Positions 25,764 through 37,524 of a stretch of DNA of 64,000 nt are shown here, one piece after another; the first letter of the stretch is position 1, and each line of letters opens with the position of its first letter. The translations under genes and the position numbers were made by a program. The notes under the pieces were generated by a model. It was not told the DNA's origin, did not search any database, and was given only the letters and a program-made list of their open reading frames with translations. Where the stretch lies: assembly GCA_028023455.1 (NCBI GenBank), contig JAQFVV010000049.1, positions 4,007,649-4,071,648 on the forward strand, given 5' to 3'. Source of the stretch: Epiperipatus broadwayi (lineage: Eukaryota; Onychophora; Udeonychophora; Euonychophora; Peripatidae).

Positions 25764-26869
25764 AGCTCTTTTTTGAATTGGAATGACACACATTTTTATT
25801 ATTGATGAAAATAATTTTAAAAAATGTTTATCATGCTTATTTTATTATTATCCCCCCATCCTCTCACCCAAAAAATAAAAAACCTTAAAGTAAAATTTTG
25901 AACTAAGAATCACAGAATCTAGTTATATGGCACTGCATAACATTTCACTGGAAAACCTATGATTGTGTTAGTGCTGTATTGTGTAATTAAAAATTTCACC
26001 AATTAAACTTTGCTGAGGTTAAATTAACTTTTTTAATCAATAAACAAAAAAAATGAATTACAAAAGAAAACTTTAAAAAAATAAATGCACTATATATAAA
26101 AATATAAAATATTGATTCAAAAAAAAGTATTGTTAAGGTTCTTTTTCAAACTGTATTTTTTTATAATGAGAAACCTTCCTTCTTGTCTAATTTTAAATTG
26201 AGAATAATAAAAATCCTAGAGAAAAACTTAAAATATTTTAAAATATGGAATTTTAGGATTGATTTGCCCATAAAATCAATAATATTTTAATTATAAAAGC
26301 ACTCTTAATTATAGAAAAATAAAATAATAATAATCAAGTAAAGTTGGTAAAAATTTGCATAAAAGTATTGGATTTTGTCAATTTAAAAAAAAATATATTT
26401 TTAAAAAAGCTAAGTTTTCAAACTTTTAAGGTATAAACTCTTCTAAAAAAATCAATGTTAAAAAATAAATCAAGCATACATAATCAGAAGTAATTCTCTA
26501 AAAATAGAGCAAAAAATCAAGTTTTCCAATAAAAACAATCTGTCAATTATTTCTTCACTGTAAGACTACTTTTCAATAATTTTAAATACCTTTTCAAAAT
26601 TCAAACTAAATATTTAATTTATGAAATTACAGAAAAGGTATTTAGCCATAATTAAATAGATTTGCTGTGGTGTTATTTTCTATGCTAGGAATGAAACGCA
26701 TTGACTAAAGTATAAAGTTTAAAATATCTACCATCATCAAATTTTTGAATTGTGAATGGTAAAAAAATGCTATTAAAAAAGAAATAAACTTATCTATATA
26801 CTGCAGGTAAGATTGTCATTATTAAAATAGTAATTTAATTGCAATAGAATCTCTCAAAATGGATGAAAA
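25764..26869. other. Very AT-rich sequence, nothing recognised
   Basis: Poly-A/poly-T rich, no open frames of note, no repeat structure I could define. Confidence 0.4.
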
Positions 26870-27183
26870 TTTATATTAAAAATAATAGAGTTAAATTTTT
26901 AAAAAATATTAAATGCTTTTATTTACCTTGCTTTAAAAAGCAAAAGAAAATGTTTCTTCAATCACAATATTTAACTTAAAATAAAAACATAGGGGATCCA
27001 GAAATTAATTAAGTCATGGGATTGACTTAAGTAATTTCTAAAACTCCCCTCCATGCTTTTATTGCAAGCTAAAACCTAAAAATCCCAATTATGGTTGAAG
27101 AAACTATTATTTTTTTGCTTTTTAAAGCAAGGAAGGTAAATAAAATAATTTCAATTTTTTCTCTCTATTATTTAAAATAATGA
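26870..27183. mobile_element. Foldback element with ~150-bp arms
   Basis: Imperfect inverted repeat centred at about 27025. The left arm includes TTTTATTTACCTTGCTTTAA, GTTTCTTCAATCA and AGAAATTAATTAAGTCATGG. The right arm carries their complements in reverse order. There is almost no spacer and no coding capacity, so it is a decayed MITE/foldback. Confidence 0.65.
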
Positions 27184-28004
27184 ATATATCTTACTTCTCA
27201 ATTATTATGATATGACTTTTCAAAGTTCTTCACAATAGTATATATATTAATGGAGATAGTTAGTAAAGTAGTTTTCAGTTATTACCACTGATAGAATAAC
27301 TGATTTAAGAGTGGAAGTTTTCTGGATTAAAGTTTGTCTGAATATTACACAATTTTCCGAGCAACTAATTATTTGAAAAAAAAATATTGATAACAGATCA
27401 AAAAAGGATTTTCTAAATATTAATAGAAAGAAGTTTTTCTTTGCATTGAATTTATCTAACTATTAATAGATAGTCACAAATTTAGAAATTTGGCATTTGT
27501 CAACCTTGGTTTTGGTTCTTTTTATTTTCTTTTTGGTGGAAGAGACCTTCACATTGCAATGGATTATGTAGTCCAAATGGTAAAAAGTCCAAGTCCCAAT
27601 ATGTAACATGGCATTATGTACCTATTGATGATCAGCTATACTGACATCTTTCTGCTTAATCATAACAACAAACATTTCATGAATCAGCACCATTTTGCTC
27701 ATTAATTGTATCATTTCCAGAATCACTCATTATCATTGGTTTATGTTGTTTGCTTATTCAAAGTATGATCTCAGCGAAGTACTACTGATGAAGTTGTTAT
27801 ATTTTTCAACAATAATTACTTTTACATGTTTATCTGGAGTGATCATAAAATTAATATAGCCTATCACAAATTAGTATTATTTTAAGGATAATAATATTTC
27901 TATACTTTCTGGCATCACTTTTGGTGTAAAATTGATTTTCTTATCTTTAGTACTTCTTAAATGTTAACATTAATATATTAAGATATCTAGCACAATTTAA
28001 AAAC
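27184..28004. other. No gene or repeat recognised
   Basis: AT-rich intergenic sequence. A somewhat less AT-rich patch near 27530-27650 has no open frame of note. Confidence 0.4.
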
Positions 28005-30015
28005 ACTCAACTCTTTTCTGTATATCAGGTGAACCATAATCACAGATAGAAAAAGAAACTGAAATGCAAGTAGATTAATCATTGACACAGAATGAACATA
28101 GCTATTGTTCTTTAAATTTAAAATATCAATTCAATGAAATAATAAATTATGAAAATAATAAATAAATTTGAAACATTCAAACAAGTTGTACTGAATTCCC
28201 ATACAAATACAGAAATTAGTCTTATACAATATGCATATCTACAGAAAACCTAAATCACCATTAGAAAATTAGCATATCTGCAATTACAGATTTGTGATGA
28301 TGACTACTGTGGAATATAGGAAGAAAATCCAGCAACAAATCGAGAATCTAAAATTCATCAAAGTTCCTGACATCAACTTTAGACTGAACAAAAACAAATT
28401 TGTGTCAGCAGTACTTAGACCACACATAGCTAAAGCCTTCTCCAAGGCAGAATACTACCAGATGTATCCTTCATCCACCATGCCCCCTAGAATGTTTTCC
28501 AATGCTAAAACACATAAAGATGGTGTACCACTGCATCTAATGATTGATTTTGGTGGATTTCATTATTATAAAGCAGCCAAACTCATAAATACTTGGCTTA
28601 TACAGTCATTAAGCTTTGGAGATTTTGCAATAAAGTCATCGTTTGAATTTTAGACAAGCTGAACAATGTCTCTCCAACACAGGATACACATATGGTAGCA
28701 TTAGACATTGCAGAACTGTATGGCTTGATGGATAGATTAAAATCTATAACCATTGTGAAAGAAGATTTGATTAGACATGGCATGAATCAACAACATGTAC
28801 AATTTGTGGAAGCACTCCTGAGGTGGCTGGATAAAAACATGTATGCAGTATTCAACCAAGAATAGTGCTACATGCACAGTGGTTGGCCTATGGGTCTTTC
28901 AGTGAGTGGGATTGTGGCTAGCATTGTTCTTAATGCATATGAACAGATAATCATACCCAGACATTTGAGAAGTGACCTGATAATATACACCCACTACGTA
29001 GATGATATTTTCATGGCGGCATTGGAGGAGACCATGGATGACATAATCACAGAGTTGAAAACTGTCTCAGGATTTACAATAAAGGTAGCACAAAAGGTAA
29101 TTGATGGCTGTGTTAAATATTTAGACTTACAAGTGGAGATTGAGGCTCAACACTTCCACCATAAAATGCTGATCAAACCTATTAATATAAGAGGCCACAT
29201 TCATCATCTGTCAAATACACCCAACATGTACAAATTAGCAGGCCTGAAAATATTTATGATTAGAAATGCCAGATTGTGTAGCTTCGAGGCTGACAAAAAT
29301 ATGAATATTGAAAGTTTTAGGGATGATTTAATAAAAGCCAAATATAATAAAAGTTCAATAGACAAGATAATCAGGCATTTCAAAGACCCTGCCAATCTCA
29401 TTGATAGGCAGAACAGAACCAGAATTTTGTTGCCATACATCAAAAACATACACACAAATCTACAAATAATTTTTTGCAAAGACTTTAGCATATGTTACCA
29501 ATCCCCTCCTAATTTTAATAGATGTACCAATAACACCAAAGATAAACTACCTCCAATATACACCCAGCAGGCCATGTATAAAATAGTTTTCCCAGAAAAC
29601 AATTGTCAAGCTTCATATTATGGGGAGACCAAAGCTTCTGTCCACACAAGGTTGCTACAACATAAATACGTGTACAATAAGGCGATCACAGATCCTTCCC
29701 ACTCTTCCATATTTGCACAGCACAAAGCCAATATTGGCCACCCATGCATACCGGACAATCCATACATGATGTACAATGAGTGACATGAAATGAGAAAAAA
29801 AATTAAGGAGGCCTACTTCATTAATTTAGACGCGGACTCATTAAATAAAAGAGACATATTTTACGCAATCTCGAAAAAATGGCAGACCTGATTTGAATAA
29901 TTTTGCATCCGTTGAATTAGATAAATAAATAAATGAACATCAGTATTAGAACTATCTACAGCATTGTTCCTTCGAAAGCACTAAGTATAGAAATAAATAT
30001 ATTAGAGTTTAGTGT
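28005..30015 (+). mobile_element. Penelope-like element (PLE) with GIY-YIG endonuclease
   Basis: The best-preserved PLE in the window. Its coding region (28273-29891) is preceded by sequence resembling the upstream part of the relic at 3.6 kb (TGAACCATAAT...ATAGAAA). It is followed near 29980 by TTCGAAAGCACTAAG...AGAAATAA, matching the terminal arm of that relic. The N-terminal part of the RT is missing or too decayed to read. PLEs insert by reverse transcription and encode an RT related to telomerase. Confidence 0.75.
28273..29891 (+). pseudogene. Penelope RT plus GIY-YIG endonuclease, two lesions
   Basis: Frame 1 runs to a stop at 28651 and contains VMMTTVEYRKKI and NAKTHKDGVPL (the PLE KxHKxxxPLRP-like box, about 28507). 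After a one-base shift the second frame, from about 28650, reads MVALDIAELYGLM (motif A), a stop at 28863, GWPMGLSVSGIVASIVLNAYE (motif B), HYVDDIFMAALE (catalytic YVDD, 28995-29006) and VKYLDLQVEIE. The C-terminal GIY-YIG domain shows MYKIVFPENNC, YYGETKASVHTRLLQHK and, after a stop at 29781, RKKIKEAYFINLDADSLN to 29891. Only one frameshift and two stops were found, so it is fairly young. The catalytic aspartates and the GIY-YIG arginine are present. Confidence 0.8.
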
Positions 30016-30987
30016 GGAGATATTACCGTAAAATATCTGATCATTACATATATAAACCACACTATTAAATATTTAATAGTTATAAATCATCTTTATATAA
30101 TATGTCTATTTGAAAATTATTTCTGGCTAAATTTATTATCTTATTTAACTCCTTTTTAACCTCTTCAAAAATATATACACATATTGCACAAAATTACTTA
30201 TTAATTATAAACAAATTGTTTATGATATATCTTTTAAAATAAAAATTTATATAGTTTAGTATTTCATATTATGCTGTCTTAAAAAAAATAATGATAAAAA
30301 GTTTATAAATTATTTTATTATCAGTTAAATTCTAATGCATTACACTAATATTAGATAACCATATTTATTGAAGATTTTAAAACATTATGTAATTTAAGTA
30401 GCTCTCTTTTCATATTTATCTCTTTTTATTGTAAGATGCATGGCCTAATTTTGAAAAAATACATTTTTAATAATATTAAAATTATCCTTCTTTGTGTTTT
30501 TTGTTTGAAGGTTTTTTCTTAGTTGTGTTGCTACATTAATAATTTTGCTGAAGTTTATTATTTGTGCATTGAACTTTTTTATATAATTTTAAATGTGTTT
30601 ATTGATGTTGGAAAATCAGTTTGTTTATTTATTTGTTAAATTTTGAGAATAAAATTTAAAAATTAAGGTTTCCTAAATTTAAATTCAATAGATTTGTTTG
30701 ACATCTTATATATAACTAATTAATAGAAACCTAATTCATATAAGACACTCATATTTTTAGATTTCTTAGTTACTTAGATATGAAACAGAAGGTGGAAAAA
30801 TATTAAAAATATTCAATAATTTCATGTATAGCAGTTAACAAATATTCTCTGAACTTTGATTTGTTTAAAATAGTACTCATGAGAGGGCAGTATAATTTTT
30901 TCTATCAATTTAATAACATTTTAATTTAGTTAGGGTAATTATTTTCAGAAATAAAGGGATGTTTTAAGCAATAGATGAATATATATA
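30016..30987. other. AT-rich sequence, nothing recognised
   Basis: No open frames. A phrase of about 25 bp, TAGGGTAATTATTTTCAGAA near 30930, recurs with changes near 31130. Confidence 0.4.
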
Positions 30988-31085
30988 TATCATAGTTTGT
31001 TTTATTTTAATTATTTGATTAAAACTAGAATTAAATTTTAAATTAATTATTTATTAAATTTAATGAAAACATAATTTACAAGCTC
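30988..31085 (+). repeat. ~100-bp dispersed repeat, copy 1
   Basis: From CATAGTTTGTTTTA to TAATTTACAAG it aligns with 34500-34598 along its full length at high similarity. The second copy ends directly at a hAT-like terminus (CAGGGAGGAG), so this may be flanking DNA or a repeat shared by both sites. Confidence 0.55.
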
Positions 31086-32194
31086 AATTTACATTAGTAA
31101 GCAGCAGCCATGCATTTTTAGACAAAGTTAGGGTATTTACTTTCAGAAATAAAGAGCAGTGGACAGAAGAAATTTCACATATTTTGAAGTCAAATACATA
31201 AAAACATTATGTTTTAGGCATACACATACAAGATATATTGAAACGGAAACCTTCCAATTTCTTTCCATTTCACCATCAACCTAATGACCTACTCATTTGA
31301 ACTAGTTTCGAATCTATTCTAAATGTTATGTATAAGTCGAGTGGTAAAGTTTGCTATCATGGCCGCCTGAATGGCATCATCCATTTACATATGAAAGTAC
31401 ACTATAATTAGACAGGTTAGATAAAATTATAGCGTAGAAATCCTCATAATTATTCATAAAATATTTTATTAATCTATAAGTCAATTCTAAAATTTATATT
31501 GGTATTATATTCGTATGTAGATGGATAATTTAAACCTTGGAATAATGGCATAATGTTTTATATAAATATTTAAGATTAAATAAAAATAGTATAAAATGTT
31601 TTCTTTAAAACTACAGTTTTCTGATTTAATGTTTTATAGATATAACTGAAACTAAAGTATTTTCTTTTAGATCTGTCAAATTTGCTTTTTTTTAAACAAA
31701 TAATATTCGGAAGGAAAATATGTTAAAAGTTATTTATATCAAGTTAAAATAAAAATCATCGGTTTATAATTAAAAATGGGAAATTTGTTGTAAACAAGAA
31801 ATCAATTAGTGACCGCACCTGGGGTAAAAGTAAAATCTAGTTTACTGATTGAATTTGTTTGCAACAAAAGACTTTATCATTAAATCAGAATGCCGTTACT
31901 ATCTGCTAAGCCTTAACATTTTATAACACCTAAAAAGGAATTTAATTAATGAAATCGGAATCAAAATTATATAATTTATATATTTTAATAATTTTTTTAA
32001 AGTAAATTAAAAATAACACCTCAGAGACTTTATCAGTAGTAGAAAATCAGATTATATGATTTTGTTTAATTAAAAGTCAATTGCTTCTGAGGTAAATGAA
32101 ATTCAAAAAGGTGTTAAGGCTTGGTGGAAATGTATAAATAAGCTATATTTTGAGCAGGAAGATACTCCATTTTGCTTTTGAAAAGCTGTTACTA
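31086..32194. other. AT-rich sequence, nothing recognised
   Basis: No protein-like frame. The part near 31240-31420 is slightly richer in G+C but unassigned. Confidence 0.4.
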
Positions 32195-32530
32195 TGAGAA
32201 GTGGAAAATTTGTTGTTTTAGCTATGACCTGCTAGTCAGGCAAGAATTTGCTGCTTTTCCCATGATGGGATGCCGAAGTTCGATTCACCCAAGGCCGAAA
32301 CAACAACCAACATTGCCCTAACAAGCTTATAACAAATAGAAGATGCTGTAAGCCACTAAAAAGGACTTGTCTTCATTCCAATTTCAGTCCAGCTACAGGA
32401 ACACCATTTTAAAATCATTGCCCAACTAAAGAGAAGATGCCATAAGCTGCCAAAGAACTCACCTTCGTTCCAGCTTGAGTATCTCCGGTCCAGTTATAGG
32501 AGAACTGTTTTAAAATTATTAAAATCCCAG
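32195..32530 (+). repeat. SINE-like unit with a tandem ~100-bp body
   Basis: A tRNA-like B-box (AGTTCGATTCACCC, about 32276) follows TAGCTATGACCTGCTAGTCA, which could be an A-box region. Downstream, two diverged tandem copies of a ~100-bp block occur: AGAAGATGCTGTAAGCC... and AGAAGATGCCATAAGCT..., each with CTTC(A/G)TTCCA, TCCAG(C/T)TA(C/T)AGGA and TTTTAAAAT. This looks like a composite SINE. The tRNA link is inferred only from the B-box. Confidence 0.45.
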
Positions 32531-33299
32531 AGCTCTCTGTAAAAGTTAAAATAATCATTATTGCTTCAAAATCAGGTTAGCTAATTATATTGTAAACTCT
32601 TTCTAAATTGTCTTATCAATAATATTTCAATTCTATAAATGACATACTTTTGTTAATTTCCTTTATTAACTTCTTGTTTTGCTATATAACTTAATTACTG
32701 CAGTTATATTTATTTCTCTCTTGCTTATTTTAGTTATTATTAATTATGCCTATGTCTCAAAACGGTGCACATTTAGTTATGAAATATATTCTTTTAAAGA
32801 TATTATTTAAAATCTTCATATTGTATTAATTATAGCATCATTTAGTGCTCCATTTCAAAACCTTAATTTATAAATAATGGCAACCCTTTGTGCTCATTAT
32901 TATTTTGTCATTTAGTAAATAATTAAGGTAAATATAAAATGTGGCTTATAAATCCAAACTTTGAACTTTTAATTATTATGTTACTAAAGATTATACTAGC
33001 CTGGAGTGTAATCATAAGTATATTTTCTTATTAAAGTATTCGTAAGTCCCTTAAATATACTTTCCCCCTTTAAAAGTTTATTAATTATAGATAACTAAGA
33101 GATTGAACGGGATAAAGTAAAGTTTGTCTATATATATTCCCATCAGTAGCATATCATATTTCTCATGCTACAGAAGAGTTGGCTCTTTTGATCAGGCTTA
33201 TAAACTAGTGTTCACGTAATGTATATTTAATTTATAATATACTTCGGCTTGGCGGATGTGAAATTTATCAATATTTTATCGTTGTGCTGTTTTATATAT

Positions 33300-33500
33300 A
33301 TATAAGATGGAGCCATGGTAAGTTCAGCCCATCTTCCTCTCTTATGGGCAGTGCAGTACCTAAGACTGAGCTAAGAGCCAGATTAGTACATAAGCCCCCC
33401 CACCTCTTATGAACCAAATCAAGGTTCCCTTTTAGCAGCATGATGATCGGTCATTGGGTAAACCGGTGTTAGTCATGAAAACCCTAAAATCTATTCATCC
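33300..33500. other. G+C-rich island of unknown nature
   Basis: Noticeably richer in G+C than its surroundings, with a run of C near 33396 and GGTAAACCGGTGTTAGTCATG near 33456. It looks like part of an untranslated repeat element, but I could not match it. Confidence 0.25.
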
Positions 33501-33521
33501 ATCCACAGAGCCACTTTATTA

Positions 33522-33710
33522 TTATATTTTACTTGTGCATAGCATATTAGTAAAATCTTTATAGCCAACTCTACCTCCATGATATGCAATCTTTGGCATT
33601 GAACCAAAATATTCTTGAAAATCCGTTCCATCTAAAGCTATCTGGGATGCTTTATATGCCCATATTTCATATGAAAATTTATCATAATCAGATGTATTAT
33701 TAAGCTTCAC
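33522..33710 (-). CDS. Unrecognised exon-like ORF, 62 codons
   Basis: An open minus-strand frame beginning MKLNNTSDYDKFSYEIWAY and ending FTNMLCTSKI. Its composition is protein-like (acidic, aromatic, GGRVGYKDF) rather than repeat-like. A second, decayed copy of the N-terminal two thirds lies directly upstream (33768-33940), where several codons have become stops. I do not recognise the protein. It could be an exon of an unknown gene or a piece of a transposon ORF. No splice site or promoter is convincing. Confidence 0.3.
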   Translation of the reverse strand: MKLNNTSDYDKFSYEIWAYKASQIALDGTDFQEYFGSMPKIAYHGGRVGYKDFTNMLCTSKI

Positions 33711-33940
33711 TCCATAATTGGTTTAATTTCATTTATAATAGCCACTTGAACTGATTATAAAATGGCAAACCAAAACATTCTTGAAAACCCATTCCATCTA
33801 AAACTAACTAGGATGCTTTATATGCTCATATTTAATATGAAAATTTATCATAATCAGATGTATTATTAAGCTCCACTCCAGACTTGGTTTGATTTCATGT
33901 ATAATAGCCACTCAAACTGATTATAAAATGGCATAACTAA
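33595..33940. repeat. Tandem duplication of ~173 bp
   Basis: Copy 1 (33595-33767) and copy 2 (33768-33940) share AACCAAAA(T/C)ATTCTTGAAAA, TTATCATAATCAGATGTATT and GATTATAAAATGGCA. Copy 1 keeps an open minus-strand frame, copy 2 does not. Confidence 0.8.
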
Positions 33941-34309
33941 TAAGTGGAATATAGTGATTGATTATATAGCATAATATTAGCGCAATTAAATAATAGCCAC
34001 AAATTTATTTTACTAAATGACCTAGAGTAATGTTACTTAATAAATAAAAATGCCTGCATGCATTTGCCAACGCTAAATAATGATTATATATATATATAAA
34101 ATTGTCAATAAATATATTTCTAATTCATCATATATCAGGTTCTGTCTCATTATTAGATCAATCCAATTCATTAATTGACCATAGCTATTCATTAGTAAAG
34201 TCCCTATTAATTAAATATATTAGATTGTATCTTTGGAATGTCTCTAGTATTTAAGTTGTTTATATATATGTTTAACTCCATGAGTCTTATTGTTTTCTCC
34301 AATTTGTTA

Positions 34310-34480
34310 GTGGGCTGGATTAAGAATTAGTCATCATTGTTATGTTGTCCATTAGGTGTTTGATCTGGGGCTTGGAGAGTGGGTTCGAATCCAGGCTGGT
34401 CCCTGACCTAAATCTCAGGCTAGACTGGGTTTGAAGTACATTCTTTGTAGTTCCAGCTGGTGTTAGATGGAGAAACATGT
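34310..34480 (+). repeat. tRNA-related SINE fragment
   Basis: It contains a good B-box (GGGTTCGAATCCAGG, about 34381-34396) preceded by TTAGTGGGCTGGATTAAGAA, a weak A-box. The body after it repeats GGCTAGACTGGGTTTGAAG. This is suggestive of an old SINE. Confidence 0.4.
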
Positions 34481-34499
34481 TTTGATTGGTACAATATTT

Positions 34500-34598
34500 A
34501 TATTTCTATTCATAGTTTGTTTTAAATTAATATTTTGATTGAAACTGGAATTAAGTTTTTAAATAAACATTTATTATATTTAATAAAAATATAATTTA
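34500..34598 (+). repeat. ~100-bp dispersed repeat, copy 2
   Basis: Counterpart of 30988-31085. It ends in TAATTTACAAG just before the hAT-like end CAGGGAGGAG. Confidence 0.55.
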
Positions 34599-35560
34599 CA
34601 AGTGCAGGGAGGAGACGAAATTTCAAAATTATCTATTACATTCTTAACATCTAACTTTTCACATATATCATTTTCAATAGAAAGTAAAGCTAAACTGTAA
34701 AGCCTTGTTTGTGACATTGTTGTTTTTAAGTATATTTAATTTATTTAGGTTTTATAAATGAACACTCACTGCTTACTACATTTAGTGATATGATTAATAC
34801 AATTTTTAAGATTATTGCAAAATTTGGAAAAGATAAATTAATTGGCATTAAAAATTTAAGGATATCTAAAGGACTTTTAATTGTGGATGTATCTATTTGA
34901 AAAATGTCTTTGTACATTGGCATCTTGTCAAAAAGTTCTATGACATTTATGTCTTTATTGTTACCATCTGTCAAAATAATTTATGTCATTAAAATGTTTT
35001 TGCAAACCTTTATTACCAATTTCAAATATCCTGCACCAAAAACTAAAATAATCAACATCTGCTTTAAGTTGTTTTAAATGTTCACTTAAAGAACACACAG
35101 TATTTAAAAGTGTAAAAATACATTGACTTTAAATTTATCTTCTGACATTTGCATTTGTTCATTCAATTGATCATATTAAAATTGGTATTTTTTGTTCATT
35201 GGTGAATTTCTAATATAGATTTAAACGCTGTTTCTCCATCCACATCTACATTTGATTGTTTTGCAGTTTCAATAACTTTTTTATAATTCATATCTGATCG
35301 ACATTCAGAAATGTATGTTTTTAAATTTCTAATAGATTCTACAACTAGTGATATATTTATTTTTTGTCCTGAAAAGCTTTACAAACTGGATTAATTATAC
35401 TAAATAACTTGTACCAAATTATTTAGCAGTATATGAATATATACTGTTTGATTTTTAATTTCATTGTTGAAACTATCGATACTTAAAATTTCAAAAAGGG
35501 CATTATAATTTTTTCCTAATTGATAATGTAAAGGGTGAACAATGTTCCCATTGTAAAGAA
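34597..35560 (-). pseudogene. hAT transposase relic (ZMYM6/DUF4371-like)
   Basis: Minus-strand frames read ISLVVESIRNLKTYI and MNYKKVIETAKQSNVDVDG (about 35370-35230), then TDGNNKDINVIELFDKMPM and LSFPNFAIILKIVLIISLNV followed by VSSECSFIKPK (34974-34741). The last block corresponds to the hAT dimerisation motif (YPN...LRILL..PV..ASAERSFSKLK), with A-E-R changed to S-E-C. It continues past a stop into QQCHKQG and LYFLLKMIYVKS, the counterpart of TMSQERLNGLALLSIE. A CAGGGAGGAG at 34598 could be the transposon end. The N-terminal BED and catalytic parts are not recognisable. Dead copy. Confidence 0.7.
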
Positions 35561-35940
35561 AGGCATTTGTTTAAAAGTTCAAAGAAGACAACACTATGTA
35601 TATTGAGATAGCAGGATATGTATGAGCAATCTTTGATAATACAACATATACTAATATATCATTAGATAGTTTTAACTTGAAACCAATTGACAATGGTAAA
35701 ATGGTTTTATAAATTTATGTCTTTATGCTATGTTAGTAATTTTCTGCACATAATATTATAGTGAAATCTAAATTAAGGTTGCTAATTATTAATGGAATAA
35801 AAATACTGGATAAATGAAGGAAATTATGCAGAAACACAACCTACAAAAAGTATGTTTTGAAAAAATCACATTTAATAGTTTTAATATACCATTATATATT
35901 ACTTTATATTTCTAAATTTTAGTAATTAGGCTTTATAAAA
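35561..35940. other. AT-rich, nothing recognised
   Basis: May include further decayed hAT sequence, but no motif is readable. Confidence 0.3.
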
Positions 35941-35961
35941 AATATTTGTTGTAAATTTAAA

Positions 35962-36000
35962 CATCATCATCATCATCATTATTATTATTAATATTATTTA
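35962..36000. repeat. (CAT)n(TTA)n microsatellite
   Basis: About five CAT units followed by TTA units, 10 bp from the inverted-dimer repeat. Confidence 0.8.
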
Positions 36001-36011
36001 ATAATAGTAAT

Positions 36012-37303
36012 TAATTTATAAGCACAAAGAGAGCATATGTAAATAGTTTAAACAGGCTTTAGCCTGTACTCAATGCACTTTAAAATTTGTAATAATCATG
36101 CATATTTTTTCGATAGAGGAAACCTTCCAAACCACGACACAAGATAGCGACTTTTATAAAGATAAGGGTGGCCATCTTATCTTTAACCTAAATGTCCACT
36201 TATATAGGAAAATCTGAAGCATCTTGATTTGGAAGCATGAAGTAGTTGTTTTCTCCACTGTTTATGTTCACTATTTCCTTTACAAATTAACTTATGCGAA
36301 ATCTTGCGATTTACATTGAGTTAATATTATGAACTTAATCTTGCAAATTTTATAAACTATTGAAAAAGTAGTAATTAATTTATTGAGCACACAGAGAGCA
36401 CATGTAAATAGTTTAAACAGGCTTTAGCCTGTACTCAATGCACTTTAAAATTCGCAATAATCAAGTGTATTTTGCCGATAGAGGGAACCTTCCCAACCAC
36501 GACCCAAGATAGTGACTTTTATAAAGATAAGAGTGGCTATCTTATTTTTAATGTAAATGTCCATGTACATAGGTACATCTGAAGCATCTTGATTTGGAAG
36601 CATAAAGGAGTTGTTTTTCCACTATTTAAGTTTACTATTTCCAGCATTAAGATTGTAATATTAACTCATTGTAAATCGCAAAATTTCATGTAAGTTAATT
36701 TGAAAAAGAAATAGTGGACTTAAACAGTGAAGAAAACAACTGCTTCATGCTTCCAAATAAAGATCCTTCAAATTCACTTATATAAATGGACATTTAGGTT
36801 AAAGATAAGATGACCGCTCTTATCTTTATAAAATTTGCTATCCTGTGTTGTGGTTTGGAAGGTTCCATCTTTCGGCAAAATATGCTTGATTATTGCAAAT
36901 TTTAAAGCCCATTGAATACAGGATAATGCCTGTTTAAACTGTTTACATATGCTCTCTTTGTGCTCAATAAATTAATTACTACTCTTCAATAGTTTATAGA
37001 ATAACCAACATTAAGATTGTAATATTAACTCACTGTAAATCACAAGATTTCACGTAAGTTAATTTGTAAAGGAAATAGTGGAGTTAAACAGTGGAGAAAA
37101 CAACTACTTCATGCTTCCAAATCAAGATGCTTCAAATTTGCCTATATGAGTGGACATTTAGGTTAAAGATAAGATGGCCACTTTTATGTTTATAAAAGTC
37201 ACTATCTTGTGTCATGGTTTGGAAGGTTCCCTCTATTGGCAAAATATGCTTGATTATTGTAAATTTTAAAGCACATTGAGTACAGGCTAAAGCCTGTTTA
37301 AAT
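36012..37303. repeat. Inverted dimer of a ~360-bp repeat (1.3-kb palindrome)
   Basis: Four copies of one unit: two direct (36012-36372 and 36373-36657), then two reverse-complement (36658-36975 and 36976-37303). Landmarks in each copy are AAACAGGCTTTAGCCTGTAC (or its complement), CCTTCCAAACCACGAC, GATAAG and GGAAGCATGAAGTAGTTGTT. The head-to-head centre lies at about 36660 with a loop of roughly 60 bp. The outer copies are truncated differently. No coding frame survives across units, so it is a foldback of unknown origin rather than a gene. Confidence 0.8.
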
Positions 37304-37524
37304 AATAATAATAGTGAAACAATGGATCTGTAGACCAGATCCATGCTTCATGTTTTTCTAGATTGCTAGACTAGGATCAAACCAGATCCACACATGTTAC
37401 TATGTTTATAAAACTTTCCATCTGCCATTTTATATACATTTAAATTTTAGTCCACCAAATAAATGATTAAAATATCAATTTTTTATTTAAAATGTTTTTT
37501 TATTATAAATATTGGAGGGGTCCA

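Noticed and set aside
25578-25793. Serine/glycine-rich minus-strand frame
   Set aside because: Translation of the compound TAC/TTA microsatellite.
29204-29491. 95-codon minus-strand frame
   Set aside because: Antisense of the Penelope reverse transcriptase.
36012-37303. CRISPR-like array
   Set aside because: Units are about 360 bp, in opposed orientations, with no short regular spacers. The sequence is eukaryotic.
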